This document shows, piece after piece, positions 36,909-45,854 of a stretch of DNA of 64,000 bases. The DNA comes from Zobellella maritima (lineage in GTDB: Bacteria; Pseudomonadota; Gammaproteobacteria; Enterobacterales; Aeromonadaceae). The stretch lies in contig NZ_QCZE01000001.1 in the NCBI RefSeq assembly GCF_003075035.1, positions 2,294,759 to 2,358,758 on the forward strand. Reading direction: 5' to 3'. The notes under the pieces were generated by a model, which saw only the letters and a list, made by a program, of their open reading frames with translations, had not been told where the DNA came from and searched no databases. The position numbers were made by a program, and so were the translations under genes. Every line of letters begins with the position of its first letter. Within the stretch, counting starts at the first letter, position 1.

Positions 36909-38144
36909 CTACAATGAAAGTCCGCTGCCTTGATCAAAATCGCCGTTTTCCAGAAACAGCAGCTCAAACGCATTGGGATCGTACTGGCGCAGGGACTCAC
37001 CCGGCAGCTCAGGCAACCGAGCCTCCGCCGACAACGGCTGAACCAGATGCGGCGTCACTATCATCAACAGCTCTTTTTCTTCCCGCTCGATGCGGGAAGA
37101 ACGGAAAAATCCACCGAGAACGGGAATATCACCAAGGCCGGGCAACTGATCTACTGTCGAAAAATTGTGGGCGCTTATCAGGCCACTGATCACAAAACTT
37201 TCGCCATCGGCCAGCGACACGCTGGTGTCGGTACGCCGTACATTCAGTGACGGCACAGTGGTGCCCAGAATGGAAACACCGGTGCTGAAGTCCAGCTCGC
37301 TGACTTCGGGCGATACCTTCAGCAGGATACGATTCTGGTCGACAACGGTCGGTGAAAGCGTTAACCGTACCCCGAACTCCTTGTATTCAATCGATACCGT
37401 ATCACTGCCGCTACTAGGCACGGGCACAGGAAACTCGCCACCGGCGAGAAAGCTGGCGCTCTGGCCGCTGAGCGCCACCAGGCTGGGGTTGGCCAGGGTA
37501 TAGGCAAAGTTGCTGTTTTCCAGAGCATTGAGCACCCCCAGAAAATGCTGGCTGCCGTTGCCCCAGAGAATATTGAAACCCTGGTCGGACAAAGGCACCG
37601 TATTGTTGGAGGGTATGCCCCCCAGGGGCACGCTGGCAGGTGAATTGCCCGGTGACGCAAACAGGAAACTACTCCGCTGCCCGAACAGGGAAATGCCCAC
37701 ATCCTTCAGCTTGCTGCGGTTCACCTCGACAAAACGGATATCGGTCTGTACCTGGCTTATCAGCGCCGCCCTGTCGGCCCTGGGGGGAGCTGACATGGCC
37801 TGACTGGCCGGCCCTTTCACGAACACCATGGTTTGTCGCGGCGCAGCGGCGCAGCGCGTCCAGATACTGATATTGGTTGCTCCCGCGCCGATGCCGGTGA
37901 GCAACAGCGAGCGCTTGCCGGTCAGGCGCATATCAGCCACCTGAGGATCCCCCACCGCCAGCTGGGTAATGGGCACGGGCAGCCTCAACTCCTCATGCAT
38001 GCCCTGGCTAATTTCCAGCATCTCCGGGACCGGCTCCAGCAGGTTGCAGGAATGGGCCTGAGCTCCGGCTGACAATAGGGAAAACAAGGTCACCACTGCG
38101 ACGAGTAACAAATATGGTCGACAAGAAAAAATGCGCTTTATCAT
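36909..38144 (-). CDS. rcpA: Tad pilus outer-membrane secretin RcpA (CpaC)
   Basis: 411 residues from MIKRIFSCRPY (AGGAAGAG upstream), with a signal peptide ending near AQA. The BON/N-terminal part (SQGMHEELRLPVPITQLAVGDPQVADM) is followed by the secretin domain with ANPSLVALSGQSASFLAGGEFPVPV (cited as NPSLVALSGQSASFLAGGE), YKEFGVRLTLSPTV and GLGDIPVLGGFFRS. It forms the outer-membrane channel for the Flp pilus. The order rcpC-rcpA-tadZ-tadA is usual. Confidence 0.94.
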   Translation of the reverse strand: MIKRIFSCRPYLLLVAVVTLFSLLSAGAQAHSCNLLEPVPEMLEISQGMHEELRLPVPITQLAVGDPQVADMRLTGKRSLLLTGIGAGATNISIWTRCAAAPRQTMVFVKGPASQAMSAPPRADRAALISQVQTDIRFVEVNRSKLKDVGISLFGQRSSFLFASPGNSPASVPLGGIPSNNTVPLSDQGFNILWGNGSQHFLGVLNALENSNFAYTLANPSLVALSGQSASFLAGGEFPVPVPSSGSDTVSIEYKEFGVRLTLSPTVVDQNRILLKVSPEVSELDFSTGVSILGTTVPSLNVRRTDTSVSLADGESFVISGLISAHNFSTVDQLPGLGDIPVLGGFFRSSRIEREEKELLMIVTPHLVQPLSAEARLPELPGESLRQYDPNAFELLFLENGDFDQGSGLSL

Positions 38145-38157
38145 GGGCTCTTCCTGT

Positions 38158-39111
38158 TCAAGGAGTCTGTCTGGATACGTCCGGACCACGGTAAATCTGG
38201 ATGCCTGCCGGCCTGCTCGAAACCAGCCCCTGTTGTGGCCGCCGGAACTGACGTAGGGCCAGCTTCTCAAACTGGAACAACTGACGTTCCGTCTCTTTCA
38301 ACTGTGAATCAGACAACCCCTTAGCGTAATAGTCCGCCAGCAACTGCTCATCGGCACTGCGCACCGCCAGTCGCAGGGTACCTACCTGAGTCGCCAGCAT
38401 GAAGCGTGTCAGCAAGGTTTGTGGCACCGCCAGTACCACAGTACTGGCCGGTACCACACGCCGCCGTCCCTGTTCCTGCTCCTGGGCAGTGCTGGCGTAG
38501 ACGACAGGTTCTCCGTCGGCGGTGGTGCCCAGCGCCTTGCCGTAGCTCAGTACCCTCAATCCGGGCACCACAACCTGGGCGGTCTGATCACGGTTACGGT
38601 CACTTTCACGCAGATAAAGCAGTACATCGACATAATCACCGGGGCTGATAAACCCCCCGCCGGCGACCACCTCATCGACGGCAATGGCCAGCGCTCGCTC
38701 ATTGGGCCCAATCATACGGGCCAACGGCCCCCCGGCCTCGAAGCTGGCCTCCTTGAGCACCAGCCCGGCCGGCAGCCGTTGCCATGCCTGCCGGCCAATC
38801 AGCTCGTCAGGCGAGCTGAAGCTGCCGGGCGGCGCTATGCGCAACTGCTCGACCATCAGATCGTCGACCGAGATCGGCACCAGGGGCGCCAGCTCCCGGG
38901 CCAGCACGACCACGGGGCTGCGCTGTTCCTGGTCGACCCTGGCCTCTACCTGCTCGACCTGTGCCTGGCCGGCCACGGTGACAGGCGCTGCCGGCAGGGT
39001 ATCGGCAACAGATGACCGAGATGCATTACTAAACTTCAGGCCCTGATAACCGGCAACAACGGCTCCGGCCAGCATCACACCGGCCAACCCCAGGGTCAGT
39101 CGACTGTTCAT
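38158..39111 (-). CDS. rcpC: Tad pilus assembly protein RcpC (CpaB)
   Basis: 317 residues from MNSRLTLGLAG (AGGAGAG upstream), with one N-terminal membrane segment. It contains a SAF-type domain (LARELAPLVPISVDDLMVEQLR) and the Flp-assembly block AIAVDEVVAGGGFISPGDYVDVLL. A periplasmic accessory of the secretin. First gene of the leftward operon; the 424-base spacer toward flp carries its promoter. Confidence 0.92.
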   Translation of the reverse strand: MNSRLTLGLAGVMLAGAVVAGYQGLKFSNASRSSVADTLPAAPVTVAGQAQVEQVEARVDQEQRSPVVVLARELAPLVPISVDDLMVEQLRIAPPGSFSSPDELIGRQAWQRLPAGLVLKEASFEAGGPLARMIGPNERALAIAVDEVVAGGGFISPGDYVDVLLYLRESDRNRDQTAQVVVPGLRVLSYGKALGTTADGEPVVYASTAQEQEQGRRRVVPASTVVLAVPQTLLTRFMLATQVGTLRLAVRSADEQLLADYYAKGLSDSQLKETERQLFQFEKLALRQFRRPQQGLVSSRPAGIQIYRGPDVSRQTP

Positions 39112-39417
39112 ACCCCGCTCTCCTTGTATTGCTCTGTGAATAAAAAATATTGGGCCCACAAAAACAACGACCGATAGTATGTGCAAAAAAATATGGCGCC
39201 ACACATCGGAAGCTCAGAATAACCCTTGCGGGAAAACACCTATCATTAATATTTTATTCACGCCAGCATTTATGTGAGCGTACACCAACATGCACTCATA
39301 TGAAAACCTGACAAACAACGTTCAAAATAAACCAACAGCATAGTAAACACCATATGCTTCAACAACTTTTATCTGCTTTATGATACCTTGCTGCCAACAA
39401 GGAAGAAAACATCGCGC

Positions 39418-39463
39418 AACCACAACCAAATATATAATACTTTTTATATATTTGGTTGTGGTT
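39418..39463. promoter_or_regulatory. 19-bp perfect inverted repeat upstream of flp
   Basis: Arms 39418-39436 (AACCACAACCAAATATATA) and 39445-39463 are exact reverse complements, separated by 8 bases (ATACTTTT). A TATAAT (39433-39438) lies across the left arm end. Centre about 95 bases before the flp start codon. It could be an operator for a dimeric regulator such as the PprB-like protein, or a hairpin in the leader. Confidence 0.8.
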
Positions 39464-39472
39464 AAAAACGCG

Positions 39473-39484
39473 CTAGCATGCTAG
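39473..39484. promoter_or_regulatory. 12-bp palindrome upstream of flp
   Basis: CTAGCATGCTAG, a perfect palindrome 52 bases before flp and 9 bases after the long inverted repeat. Possible binding site; role unknown. Confidence 0.4.
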
Positions 39485-39535
39485 AGAAAAAATAATAAAT
39501 CGTCACCCGCCCTCTCACCCACGAAAGGATATATC

Positions 39536-39733
39536 ATGAAACATTTCCTGTTACAGAACTACATCAGGTTTCAGCAATTCCTAGCCAGGGAAGACGGTGC
39601 CTCCGCCATTGAATATGCGGTTATTGCTGGATTGATTAGCCTTGCCGTAGTTGTATCCGCAACTACTTTAGGTGATGATGTAAGTGCCTTGTTTGGTCGA
39701 ATCAGTACCGAAATAAAGGCAGCTGTAAAGTAA
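39536..39733 (+). CDS. flp: Flp-type pilin
   Basis: 65-residue major subunit of the Tad pilus. The prepilin site matches the Flp pattern G-XXXX-EY: cleavage after Gly21, then ASAIEY with Glu26 and Tyr27, followed by a single hydrophobic helix (AVIAGLISLAVVVSATTLG). An AAAGGA site lies 6 bases before the ATG. A strong terminator follows, so flp is transcribed alone. Confidence 0.95.
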   Translation: MKHFLLQNYIRFQQFLAREDGASAIEYAVIAGLISLAVVVSATTLGDDVSALFGRISTEIKAAVK

Positions 39734-39769
39734 CATAACCCGAGACATAGAAAATATAATTTAACAAAA

Positions 39770-39793
39770 CCCCCACTTTCAGGGGGCTTTTTA
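39770..39793 (+). terminator. Rho-independent terminator of flp
   Basis: Stem CCCCC/GGGGG with loop ACTTTCA, followed by CTTTTTATTTT; 36 bases after the flp stop. Confidence 0.85.
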
Positions 39794-39813
39794 TTTTATA
39801 TCCATATAACGGT

Positions 39814-40466
39814 TTAAAAGTTATAACTCGGGCTAAAATCCGGGTGCGGCTCACGGTTGTTGTTGACACTCGCCTTATCGCCAATCGAGCGTGACCGCTC
39901 CAGGGCCAGGTTGTCATGCCGCCGGTCTCTGAAGCGCATGCCCAGAGCATAGGGCGCAACTGAGAGTCAAAACTATCGCCATTAAACCAAGTCTGGGTCG
40001 TATCCGCCGCCGCATAGGGCTGGATTAGCCGCAGCCAGGGTTGCCTCGGGTGAAAGCTGTATCCGTGCTCGCAGCTCGAGACCCCAGCCCTTGTCGCCAC
40101 AGGTCTGCCGGCGGGATAGTCCCGGCCAAAATTGCGATAACCGAACAGCACCTGTTCACTGGTCGAGAGGGTATCTTCGGGCCCATACACATCAACAGAC
40201 AGCACACTCTGCCAGATTTCCGCGAATACATCGGTATGCATGCCGCTCAGCCGGGTTTGCTCTGCCTTTCCAGTGCCCGAACCTTGCTGTTAATCTCACT
40301 GACATTCTGGATAACGGGCAAGGCACCAGGCGGGTAAAGTCCTTTTTGTCGTTAATCGCATAGTTGCGAGTACCGCCGCTCAGGTTCTCGCCGGGGCTGG
40401 CTTTAAAGAGATGAGCGATGCCAACCGACGGTCGATCGCATAAAGTCTCAGTTCGGTTTTGGCCGC
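39814..40466 (-). pseudogene. Remnant of a TpsB/ShlB-like outer-membrane transporter gene
   Basis: Reading leftward, pieces of one beta-barrel protein appear in different frames: LRLYAIDRR, then HLFKASPGENLSGGTRNYAI, then DTLSTSEQVLFGYRNFGRDY, WLRLIQPYAAADTTQTWFNG, and last RHDNLALERSRSIGDKASVN ending ...FSPSYNF and a stop at 39814. This fits the C-terminal half of ShlB/FhaC/HecB-type secretion pores. At least three frame changes (near 39950, 40250-40320 and 40425) break it, and the 5' half is missing where the IS630 tail begins. Confidence 0.7.
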
Positions 40467-40645
40467 GCCAGCCAGTTTACTCACCCTGGATTAACAAGAT
40501 AGAGCAGCCTTGGCAAAAGATGCACGAGCAGCTGCCCCCTAACCACCACTGCCACAGCATGGTGTCGTTGCAGAAACGGATCAGACACTTTATGAAGATC
40601 GCCTCCCCATTTCCAGGAAATGGTTATGGAACAGCCATGATGTAA
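40467..40645 (+). mobile_element. IS630-family transposase remnant (C-terminal end)
   Basis: About 57 codons reading VYSPWINKIEQPWQKMHEQ, NHHCHSMVSLQKRIRHFMK and ASPFPGNGYG then a stop. This matches the C-terminal end of IS630-type transposases, where YSPxLNxIE holds the last catalytic acidic residue. The rest of the transposase and the element ends are not recognisable. Its left edge coincides with the break of the TpsB-like gene, which suggests that the insertion helped to destroy it. Confidence 0.75.
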
Positions 40646-40941
40646 CACCATTAGAGTCATTATTTAAAGTGGCTTAATCTTCAAATTATGCCCGAAAAAA
40701 CACTAAAAAACACAGAACCGAAACTCAATAACAAACCACCGGTGTAGCTATATTATATATTTAGTTATAATCCCAAATTAATGCCTTCCAGCACTGAATT
40801 TCTGCTGTCAACACCATATAAGCCATGTACAATAACATAACCTCAGACTCCATGCCTTCACAGGCAACCATCCTGAATACTGTTTGGGTTGTAATTCAGT
40901 ATATTTTCAGTGGTGGGTGCCCGGACAAGACGAGCAGAAAC
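40646..40941. other. AT-rich spacer before the TadE/TadG genes
   Basis: About 296 bases with no supported gene. A TATAAT at 40766-40771 inside a run of A/T could be a promoter -10 for the following pilus genes, but no good -35 is present. An open frame reaches back to 40825 but lacks coding character before 40942. Confidence 0.5.
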
Positions 40942-41418
40942 ATGAGCCACCCCGATAGCAATAAAAGAAAATTGAATCGGCGTATGTGCAAACAACGAGG
41001 CGCAGCCAGCATTGAGTTTGCGTTTATGTTCGTGATTATGTTTCTGCTTTTTTACGGACTGGTCGGTTATACGGTCCCCCTGTTACTGGGGGCGGCCTAT
41101 CAACAGCTTTCCGCCGAAGCCCTGCACGAGGCAGTGCGACGTCCGGATATCTATATGGTTACCGCCGAGAACAGCGCCAGCGCGGCGAACCATACCGGTG
41201 TCAGCCGGGTGATAGAGGAGTCCTGGCTACCGGAAAAGTGGGCTAAAAAATGCGCCGGATACACAGATAGTTACCTGAAGGTCAGCGGCAATGAGTGGAG
41301 TGTGTGTATTCGCAACGATGACCCGGCCGCAATTTTGCCGACTTTTTCTGTTTTCGGCTGGCAGGTGCCGCAACTGCCCGATGAAATCAAAGGCGAAGCC
41401 AGGCTGCGTATTCGCTAA
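40942..41418 (+). CDS. TadE-like minor pilin
   Basis: 158 residues from ATG 40942; 40984 (MCKQRGAAS) is another possible start. The prepilin site is Gly20, then AASIEFAFMF, with Glu25 and Phe26 at the expected places, followed by one hydrophobic helix and a globular C-terminal part with a possible Cys pair (KKCAGYTD, WSVCIRND). TadE-type pseudopilins are trimmed by TadV and prime Flp pili. Its stop overlaps the next frame (TAATG). Confidence 0.85.
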   Translation: MSHPDSNKRKLNRRMCKQRGAASIEFAFMFVIMFLLFYGLVGYTVPLLLGAAYQQLSAEALHEAVRRPDIYMVTAENSASAANHTGVSRVIEESWLPEKWAKKCAGYTDSYLKVSGNEWSVCIRNDDPAAILPTFSVFGWQVPQLPDEIKGEARLRIR

Positions 41419-41441
41419 TGCCAACACTCAGGAACCGTAAC

Positions 41442-43208
41442 ATGCTCAGGTCTCGCTTATCCCGCCAATCCGGCGCTTTCAGTATCCTTGCCGCCGGGAC
41501 CCTGCTGCTGGCATTAAGCTGCCTGGTGCTGGTACTGGATTCCGGCCGCCTCTATCTGGAGCAGCGCAAGCTGCAAAAACTGGCCGACATCGCGGCCCTG
41601 GAAAGCATTGCCCGACTAGAGCAGGGCCGCTGTTTTAGCGCCCCAGAGCTGGCGCAAAGCTATGCAGAGGAAAACGCGCAACTGAATGGTTTTTCAACCA
41701 GCAACCTGCAATCTCTCACTACAGGCTGTGTCAATCTTACTACCCCGACTGGTGTAAAAATCCCCGAAATTTCCCCTGCCGGTAATGCCGTACAGGCAAC
41801 CGCACAGGAAACCGTGCCTGCCAGCCTGCTGTTGCGAGCCGGCAGCCTGTTTGGTTTAAATGTCGATGACACTGTGACCCTGCAGGCACAAGCCGTGGCC
41901 GAACGGGAAGAGCCCATGGCTGCCTTCAGCATAGGGGCGCAACTATTGAATGTGAATAGCGATGGTTTGCTGGGTCGGGTAGCCAGCGGGGTCGGCCTGA
42001 ATATTAACAACTTGATCGTACTTGATAGTGATGGCCTGGTAAATATCAGTATTACCCCCGCCGGCCTGCTGAAGGCATTAGGAGTTAATTTATCCATCCA
42101 TGAATTAAAAGTCCTGACACCGAAAGCATTGCTGGAGCAACTCCATACTGAGGTCGGAATAATAACCGCTGGCAACATTCTGACGGCCTCGGCACAACTG
42201 GTTTCCGATTCGGCACTTGCAAGTGATTTGAAGATATTAGGCAATGACGTCTTCAAGAGCGACATCGGCGATATCGCCATCAACCTGTTCGGTACAGAAG
42301 ATAATCCCGGGCTGTTTCGAATGTCTACCCAAGATTCTGCCGGCGCCGCGCTGACGACAGCGGTCAACCTGGGGGAGTTACTCAAGACCACGATACTCAT
42401 CGGAGCCCAGGGCCGAGGGTTGGTGGTCCCCGACCTGGAAATATTGGGTTTGGCCAGGGTCGAGCTGGGCGTCGTCGAGCCGCCATCGATCGCTGTCGGC
42501 CCTGTGGGCACAACCGCCTATAATGCTCAGGTGAGGGCCTATATTGATATCGACTCGGAAAGCTCGCTTCTTGGTGGCCTATTACCCGGAGAATTGGTCA
42601 ATATACAGCTCCCCCTGTGGATCGATGTGACAACAGCGGAGGCCTCATTCGATCAGGCAATTTGTAAGAAAGCCCCCCCCGAGGCCGATATGTTTGTCAC
42701 CTCAACAATCGTCAATGTTTGTCTTGGCAATATACCCGAGGAAAACAAGTGGTCACAAACCCAGGGCTGCGAGGCAGGACTTGAAGAGGTAGATATTGTC
42801 ACCATGCTGGGCAGCAGCATCCCGGGCAGCGATCATATCGAAGGCTTGTCTTATTCGGAAACGCTGGAAGGTGTTCTGGCCGGCCAGAGCCGCTATTCCG
42901 GACCGAACAACCTGGCGGTAGGCTCCACGGTTGATAATATCGTCCAGGGGTTGAAAGAGGACGTTATCGATATCATCAACTCTGACAGCAGCCAGGAACT
43001 GCTTGGCGGTCTACTCGGAGGATTGTTGGGCACCGTCAGTACCGTATTAGATGGTCTCGTCGATTTAATCACTCCCATCCTGGATACCGTTGGAGCAAAC
43101 ATACTGACCCCCTTATTGAGTGACTTGTTGGGCAGCGATGCCGGTATGGGAAAATCCTATCTTGAGCTGTACGAGTTGAACTGCGGTCCACCCCGCCTGG
43201 TCCATTAA
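41442..43208 (+). CDS. TadG-like pilus assembly protein
   Basis: 588 residues from ATG 41442 (AGGAA 7 bases upstream); ATG 41418, joined to the tadE stop, is the alternative. N-terminal RQSGAFSILAAGTLLLALSCLVLVLDSGRLYLEQRKLQ (in parts SGAFSILAAG, LDSGRLYLEQRKLQKLADIAALE) is the TadG signature: one membrane helix followed by the conserved ADIAALE region. The long C-terminal part is exported, beta-rich and glycine/leucine-rich (LLGGLLGGLLG). Anchors or spans the periplasm in the Tad complex. Confidence 0.87.
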   Translation: MLRSRLSRQSGAFSILAAGTLLLALSCLVLVLDSGRLYLEQRKLQKLADIAALESIARLEQGRCFSAPELAQSYAEENAQLNGFSTSNLQSLTTGCVNLTTPTGVKIPEISPAGNAVQATAQETVPASLLLRAGSLFGLNVDDTVTLQAQAVAEREEPMAAFSIGAQLLNVNSDGLLGRVASGVGLNINNLIVLDSDGLVNISITPAGLLKALGVNLSIHELKVLTPKALLEQLHTEVGIITAGNILTASAQLVSDSALASDLKILGNDVFKSDIGDIAINLFGTEDNPGLFRMSTQDSAGAALTTAVNLGELLKTTILIGAQGRGLVVPDLEILGLARVELGVVEPPSIAVGPVGTTAYNAQVRAYIDIDSESSLLGGLLPGELVNIQLPLWIDVTTAEASFDQAICKKAPPEADMFVTSTIVNVCLGNIPEENKWSQTQGCEAGLEEVDIVTMLGSSIPGSDHIEGLSYSETLEGVLAGQSRYSGPNNLAVGSTVDNIVQGLKEDVIDIINSDSSQELLGGLLGGLLGTVSTVLDGLVDLITPILDTVGANILTPLLSDLLGSDAGMGKSYLELYELNCGPPRLVH

Positions 43209-43217
43209 GGAATAATA

Positions 43218-43775
43218 GTGCCGAAAATAACCTTGTATCACCGTCAGCGCGGGGCCGTCGCCATCGAGTTTGCGGCACTATTTCTGGTTTTTTTTATGGT
43301 GCTGTACGGCATTATCGCCTACAGCATACCGCTGCTGCTGGAACTGAGCTTTCAGCAGGTGAGTGCGGATGCCGGCCGGATCGCCTACCGGGTCGATCCA
43401 GCCCGGTCCCAGGCCGACTACATCAAGGTGGTCGGAGGGGAGGTCAACAAGGTGGTCGAAAACAGTTGGCTGCCCGAGTCCTGGCGGCAGGGTGACTGCC
43501 CGGTGCCGGCGGCTGCCAGCGAATACAACTGGCAGTCTTTGCCAGCAACAGCAAGTGGAGACAGTTATGGCCATATCGCATTGGACAATAGCGACATGCT
43601 GGACCCCCGCTACCTCCTCCACACCTGTATTCAGCGAGGCTACAATCAAAACGGCGATGCAGAGGATAGGGCCATTATTCCCATTATCAGCCTGGCCGGC
43701 GCACGTATACCCAGCCTGCCGCAAGACGAGCAGGGAAAAACCATCATCAAAGGCGAAACCATCACCCGTTTATAA
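43218..43775 (+). CDS. Second TadE/TadF-like minor pilin
   Basis: 185 residues, GTG start with AAGGAA just upstream, 9 bases after the TadG-like gene. Prepilin site Gly12, then AVAIEFAALF, with Glu17, and a hydrophobic helix to about residue 35. It resembles the first TadE-like protein in overall design (VVENSWLPESW against VIEESWLPEKW), which suggests gene duplication. The last gene of the Tad cluster on this strand. Confidence 0.87.
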   Translation: MPKITLYHRQRGAVAIEFAALFLVFFMVLYGIIAYSIPLLLELSFQQVSADAGRIAYRVDPARSQADYIKVVGGEVNKVVENSWLPESWRQGDCPVPAAASEYNWQSLPATASGDSYGHIALDNSDMLDPRYLLHTCIQRGYNQNGDAEDRAIIPIISLAGARIPSLPQDEQGKTIIKGETITRL

Positions 43776-43875
43776 TCATCGCGGTCGCCGGCCATCACGG
43801 GCAAAAGCCGGTAAAGCGCCGGCCTGTAACCGGGCCGGAAGAAAACCGGCCAGGTCATTGATAACAACCTCGCTC

Positions 43876-44364
43876 TTACCACCTGTGTCCCGGAGGGGGA
43901 GACACCACTTCATAACCCCGATGATAGGGACGGTAATAGTTACCACTGTGGTAATAGTAGGGGTCGCCACCGAGGTTGAAGCTAACATACCCGCCGGGCA
44001 AGCCGTGTACTATGGTACCCAACGGCAGGATCACGGAGATACTGGCCCTCGGCGATCTGTGCTCCCGGTAATAATGACGGGGCGCTTCCCGGTAATAATA
44101 GTGTTCAACCACCCGCACCCTGCGCGGAGCATGGCGATAATGGCTATGGTATCTGTGGTGTTTATGATGTTTGTAATGCTTATGATGTTTGTAATGCTTG
44201 TGATGTCTGAAGTGCCTGTCGTGGCCCCGGTCATAACTCCGTTCATAACCCCGCCCGTGGCCGCGATCCCTGTCTGCCATCGCCTGGGGTACCATCAGAG
44301 CAAACGTCAACGCACCCAGCAGGGGTAACAACCAGCGGCAACGTCTGAATACTTGATGTATCAT
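43876..44364 (-). CDS. His-rich exported protein (DUF6515-like)
   Basis: 162 residues with a signal peptide (cleavage likely after Ala30, VPQAMA). Residues 50-78 are a histidine/lysine/tyrosine repeat (HHKHYKHHKHYKHHKHH). The C-terminal part LPLGTIVHGLPGGYVSFNLG, YYYHSGNYYRP and YEVVSPPPG is the conserved domain I recall as DUF6515-like. An AGGAGG ribosome site makes the start firm. The His tract may bind metal ions (inference). Convergent with the Tad genes. Confidence 0.8.
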   Translation of the reverse strand: MIHQVFRRCRWLLPLLGALTFALMVPQAMADRDRGHGRGYERSYDRGHDRHFRHHKHYKHHKHYKHHKHHRYHSHYRHAPRRVRVVEHYYYREAPRHYYREHRSPRASISVILPLGTIVHGLPGGYVSFNLGGDPYYYHSGNYYRPYHRGYEVVSPPPGHRW

Positions 44365-44552
44365 TAGGTACCTCCTCTCCCAGCCAGCCCAAAACGACTC
44401 ATCGGCCTGACAACCGATACGCTAGAGATACCTTAATAATGGGTCAAAGCCTGCGATAAGGACAGCCGTGCCTATCGTCAAGCGTCAGCATATGACGGGG
44501 GTTCCCGGGAAGTAACTGCTTACCTCGCCCCGGAAAAGTAAAGGCCAGGGGA

Positions 44553-44765
44553 CTATTGATCGAGGAAACGACCCTGCATCATTTCCCGTTCGCGCTGACA
44601 TTCGGCCAGATAGATGGCGGCCACCACGGCAGAGTGACGGTGATAATCATCAACGGCTTTCGAGACCATCAACTCCAGGGTTTTGTCGTTTTTGGCCATA
44701 CGAAACTTGCGCAGCCAGTAAAACTTGTCGGTCAACTCCCGATCAAGGATTTTCTCTTCTATCAT
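44553..44765 (-). CDS. Small hypothetical protein
   Basis: 70 residues from ATG 44765 (or 76 from a TTG at 44783). Soluble, helical and charged: ILDRELTDKFYWLRKFRMAKNDKTLELM and AVVAAIYLAECQRERE. No ribosome site stands out. Codon use is like real genes. I do not recognise the family. It lies just after the trpS terminator in the same direction. Confidence 0.6.
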   Translation of the reverse strand: MIEEKILDRELTDKFYWLRKFRMAKNDKTLELMVSKAVDDYHRHSAVVAAIYLAECQREREMMQGRFLDQ

Positions 44766-44793
44766 AGGTGGGAAGGAATCCAATGAAACATTC

Positions 44794-44819
44794 GAAAAAG
44801 GAGCCTTGACGGCTCCCTT
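44794..44819 (-). terminator. Rho-independent terminator of trpS
   Basis: On the minus strand GGAGCC-GTCAA-GGCTCC followed by TTTTT, 6 bases after the trpS stop. Confidence 0.9.
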
Positions 44820-44824
44820 AAGTA

Positions 44825-45832
44825 TTAACGGCTTTTGGGTACAAAGCCAATCACATCATATACCTTTTCCAGGGTCTGTACAGCCTTGGCGCGCGCCTTG
44901 TCGGCGCCCAGATTTAGAATTTGCTTCAACTCGGTTTCGTCTTCCCGGAACTCGTGGAAGCGGCGCTGTATCGGCTCCAGCATGGTCAACACCGCTTCGG
45001 CGGCCTCGGTTTTCAGATGGCCATACATCTTGCCTTCAAAATGCTGCTCCAGCTCGGAGACAGGCCGGCCGCTGGCGCCGGACATCAGGGTCAGCAGGTT
45101 GGATACCCCCGGCTTGTTGGCCACATCGAAGCGAACGGTTGGCGGATCTTCCGAATCGGTCACGGCCCGCTTGAGCTTCTTCGCAATCACCTTGGGATCT
45201 TCCAGCAAACCAATGAAGTTATTGGTGTTGTCGTCGGACTTGGACATCTTCTTGGTCGGATCCTGCAGGCTCATGATGCGCGCGCCGTCTTCGGGAATAA
45301 AGGGTTCCGGCACAGCAAACACATCGCCATGGAGCTGATTGAAACGATAAGCGATATCCCGGGACAGCTCCAGGTGCTGTTTCTGATCGTTGCCCACCGG
45401 CACCTTGTTGGCCTGATACAGCAGGATATCTGCCGCCATCAGCACCGGGTAGGTAAACAGGCCGGCGTTGATATTTTCCGCATAGCGACTGGATTTGTCC
45501 TTGAACTGGGTCATGCGGGACAATTCACCGAACTGGGTGTAGCAGTTCAGGATCCAGCTCAGCTCCGCATGCTCGGGCACATGGGACTGGAGGAAGACGG
45601 TGCTTTGGGCCGGATCCAGGCCGATGGCCAGATACAGGGCGGCCGCATCGAGACAGGCCGCACGCAGCGCCTGGGGATCCTGGCGCACGGTAATAGCGTG
45701 CATGTCGACAATGCAATACAGGCAGTCATAGTCCTGCTGCATCTTAACCCACTGGCGAAGTGCCCCCATATAGTTGCCTATGGTCAGCTGACCGGAGGGC
45801 TGGGCGCCGCTGAATACGATAGGTTTAGCCAT
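44825..45832 (-). CDS. trpS: Tryptophan-tRNA ligase
   Basis: 335-residue class I aminoacyl-tRNA synthetase that charges tRNA-Trp. The HIGH-type motif appears as TIGN (residues 17-20) after SGAQPSG; KMSKS is at 195-199. Length is normal for the bacterial enzyme. Last gene of the dam-rpe-gph-trpS group; a terminator follows at once. Confidence 0.97.
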   Translation of the reverse strand: MAKPIVFSGAQPSGQLTIGNYMGALRQWVKMQQDYDCLYCIVDMHAITVRQDPQALRAACLDAAALYLAIGLDPAQSTVFLQSHVPEHAELSWILNCYTQFGELSRMTQFKDKSSRYAENINAGLFTYPVLMAADILLYQANKVPVGNDQKQHLELSRDIAYRFNQLHGDVFAVPEPFIPEDGARIMSLQDPTKKMSKSDDNTNNFIGLLEDPKVIAKKLKRAVTDSEDPPTVRFDVANKPGVSNLLTLMSGASGRPVSELEQHFEGKMYGHLKTEAAEAVLTMLEPIQRRFHEFREDETELKQILNLGADKARAKAVQTLEKVYDVIGFVPKSR

Positions 45833-45854
45833 ACTTATCCTTTATCTTTCATTT

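Larger units (their letters stand above)
39112..39535. other. Divergent control region between rcpC and flp
   Basis: 424 bases, AT-rich, no gene. It must drive the rcpC-tadD operon leftward and flp rightward. It holds a long perfect inverted repeat (39418-39463) and a 12-bp palindrome (39473-39484), both on the flp side. Confidence 0.75.
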
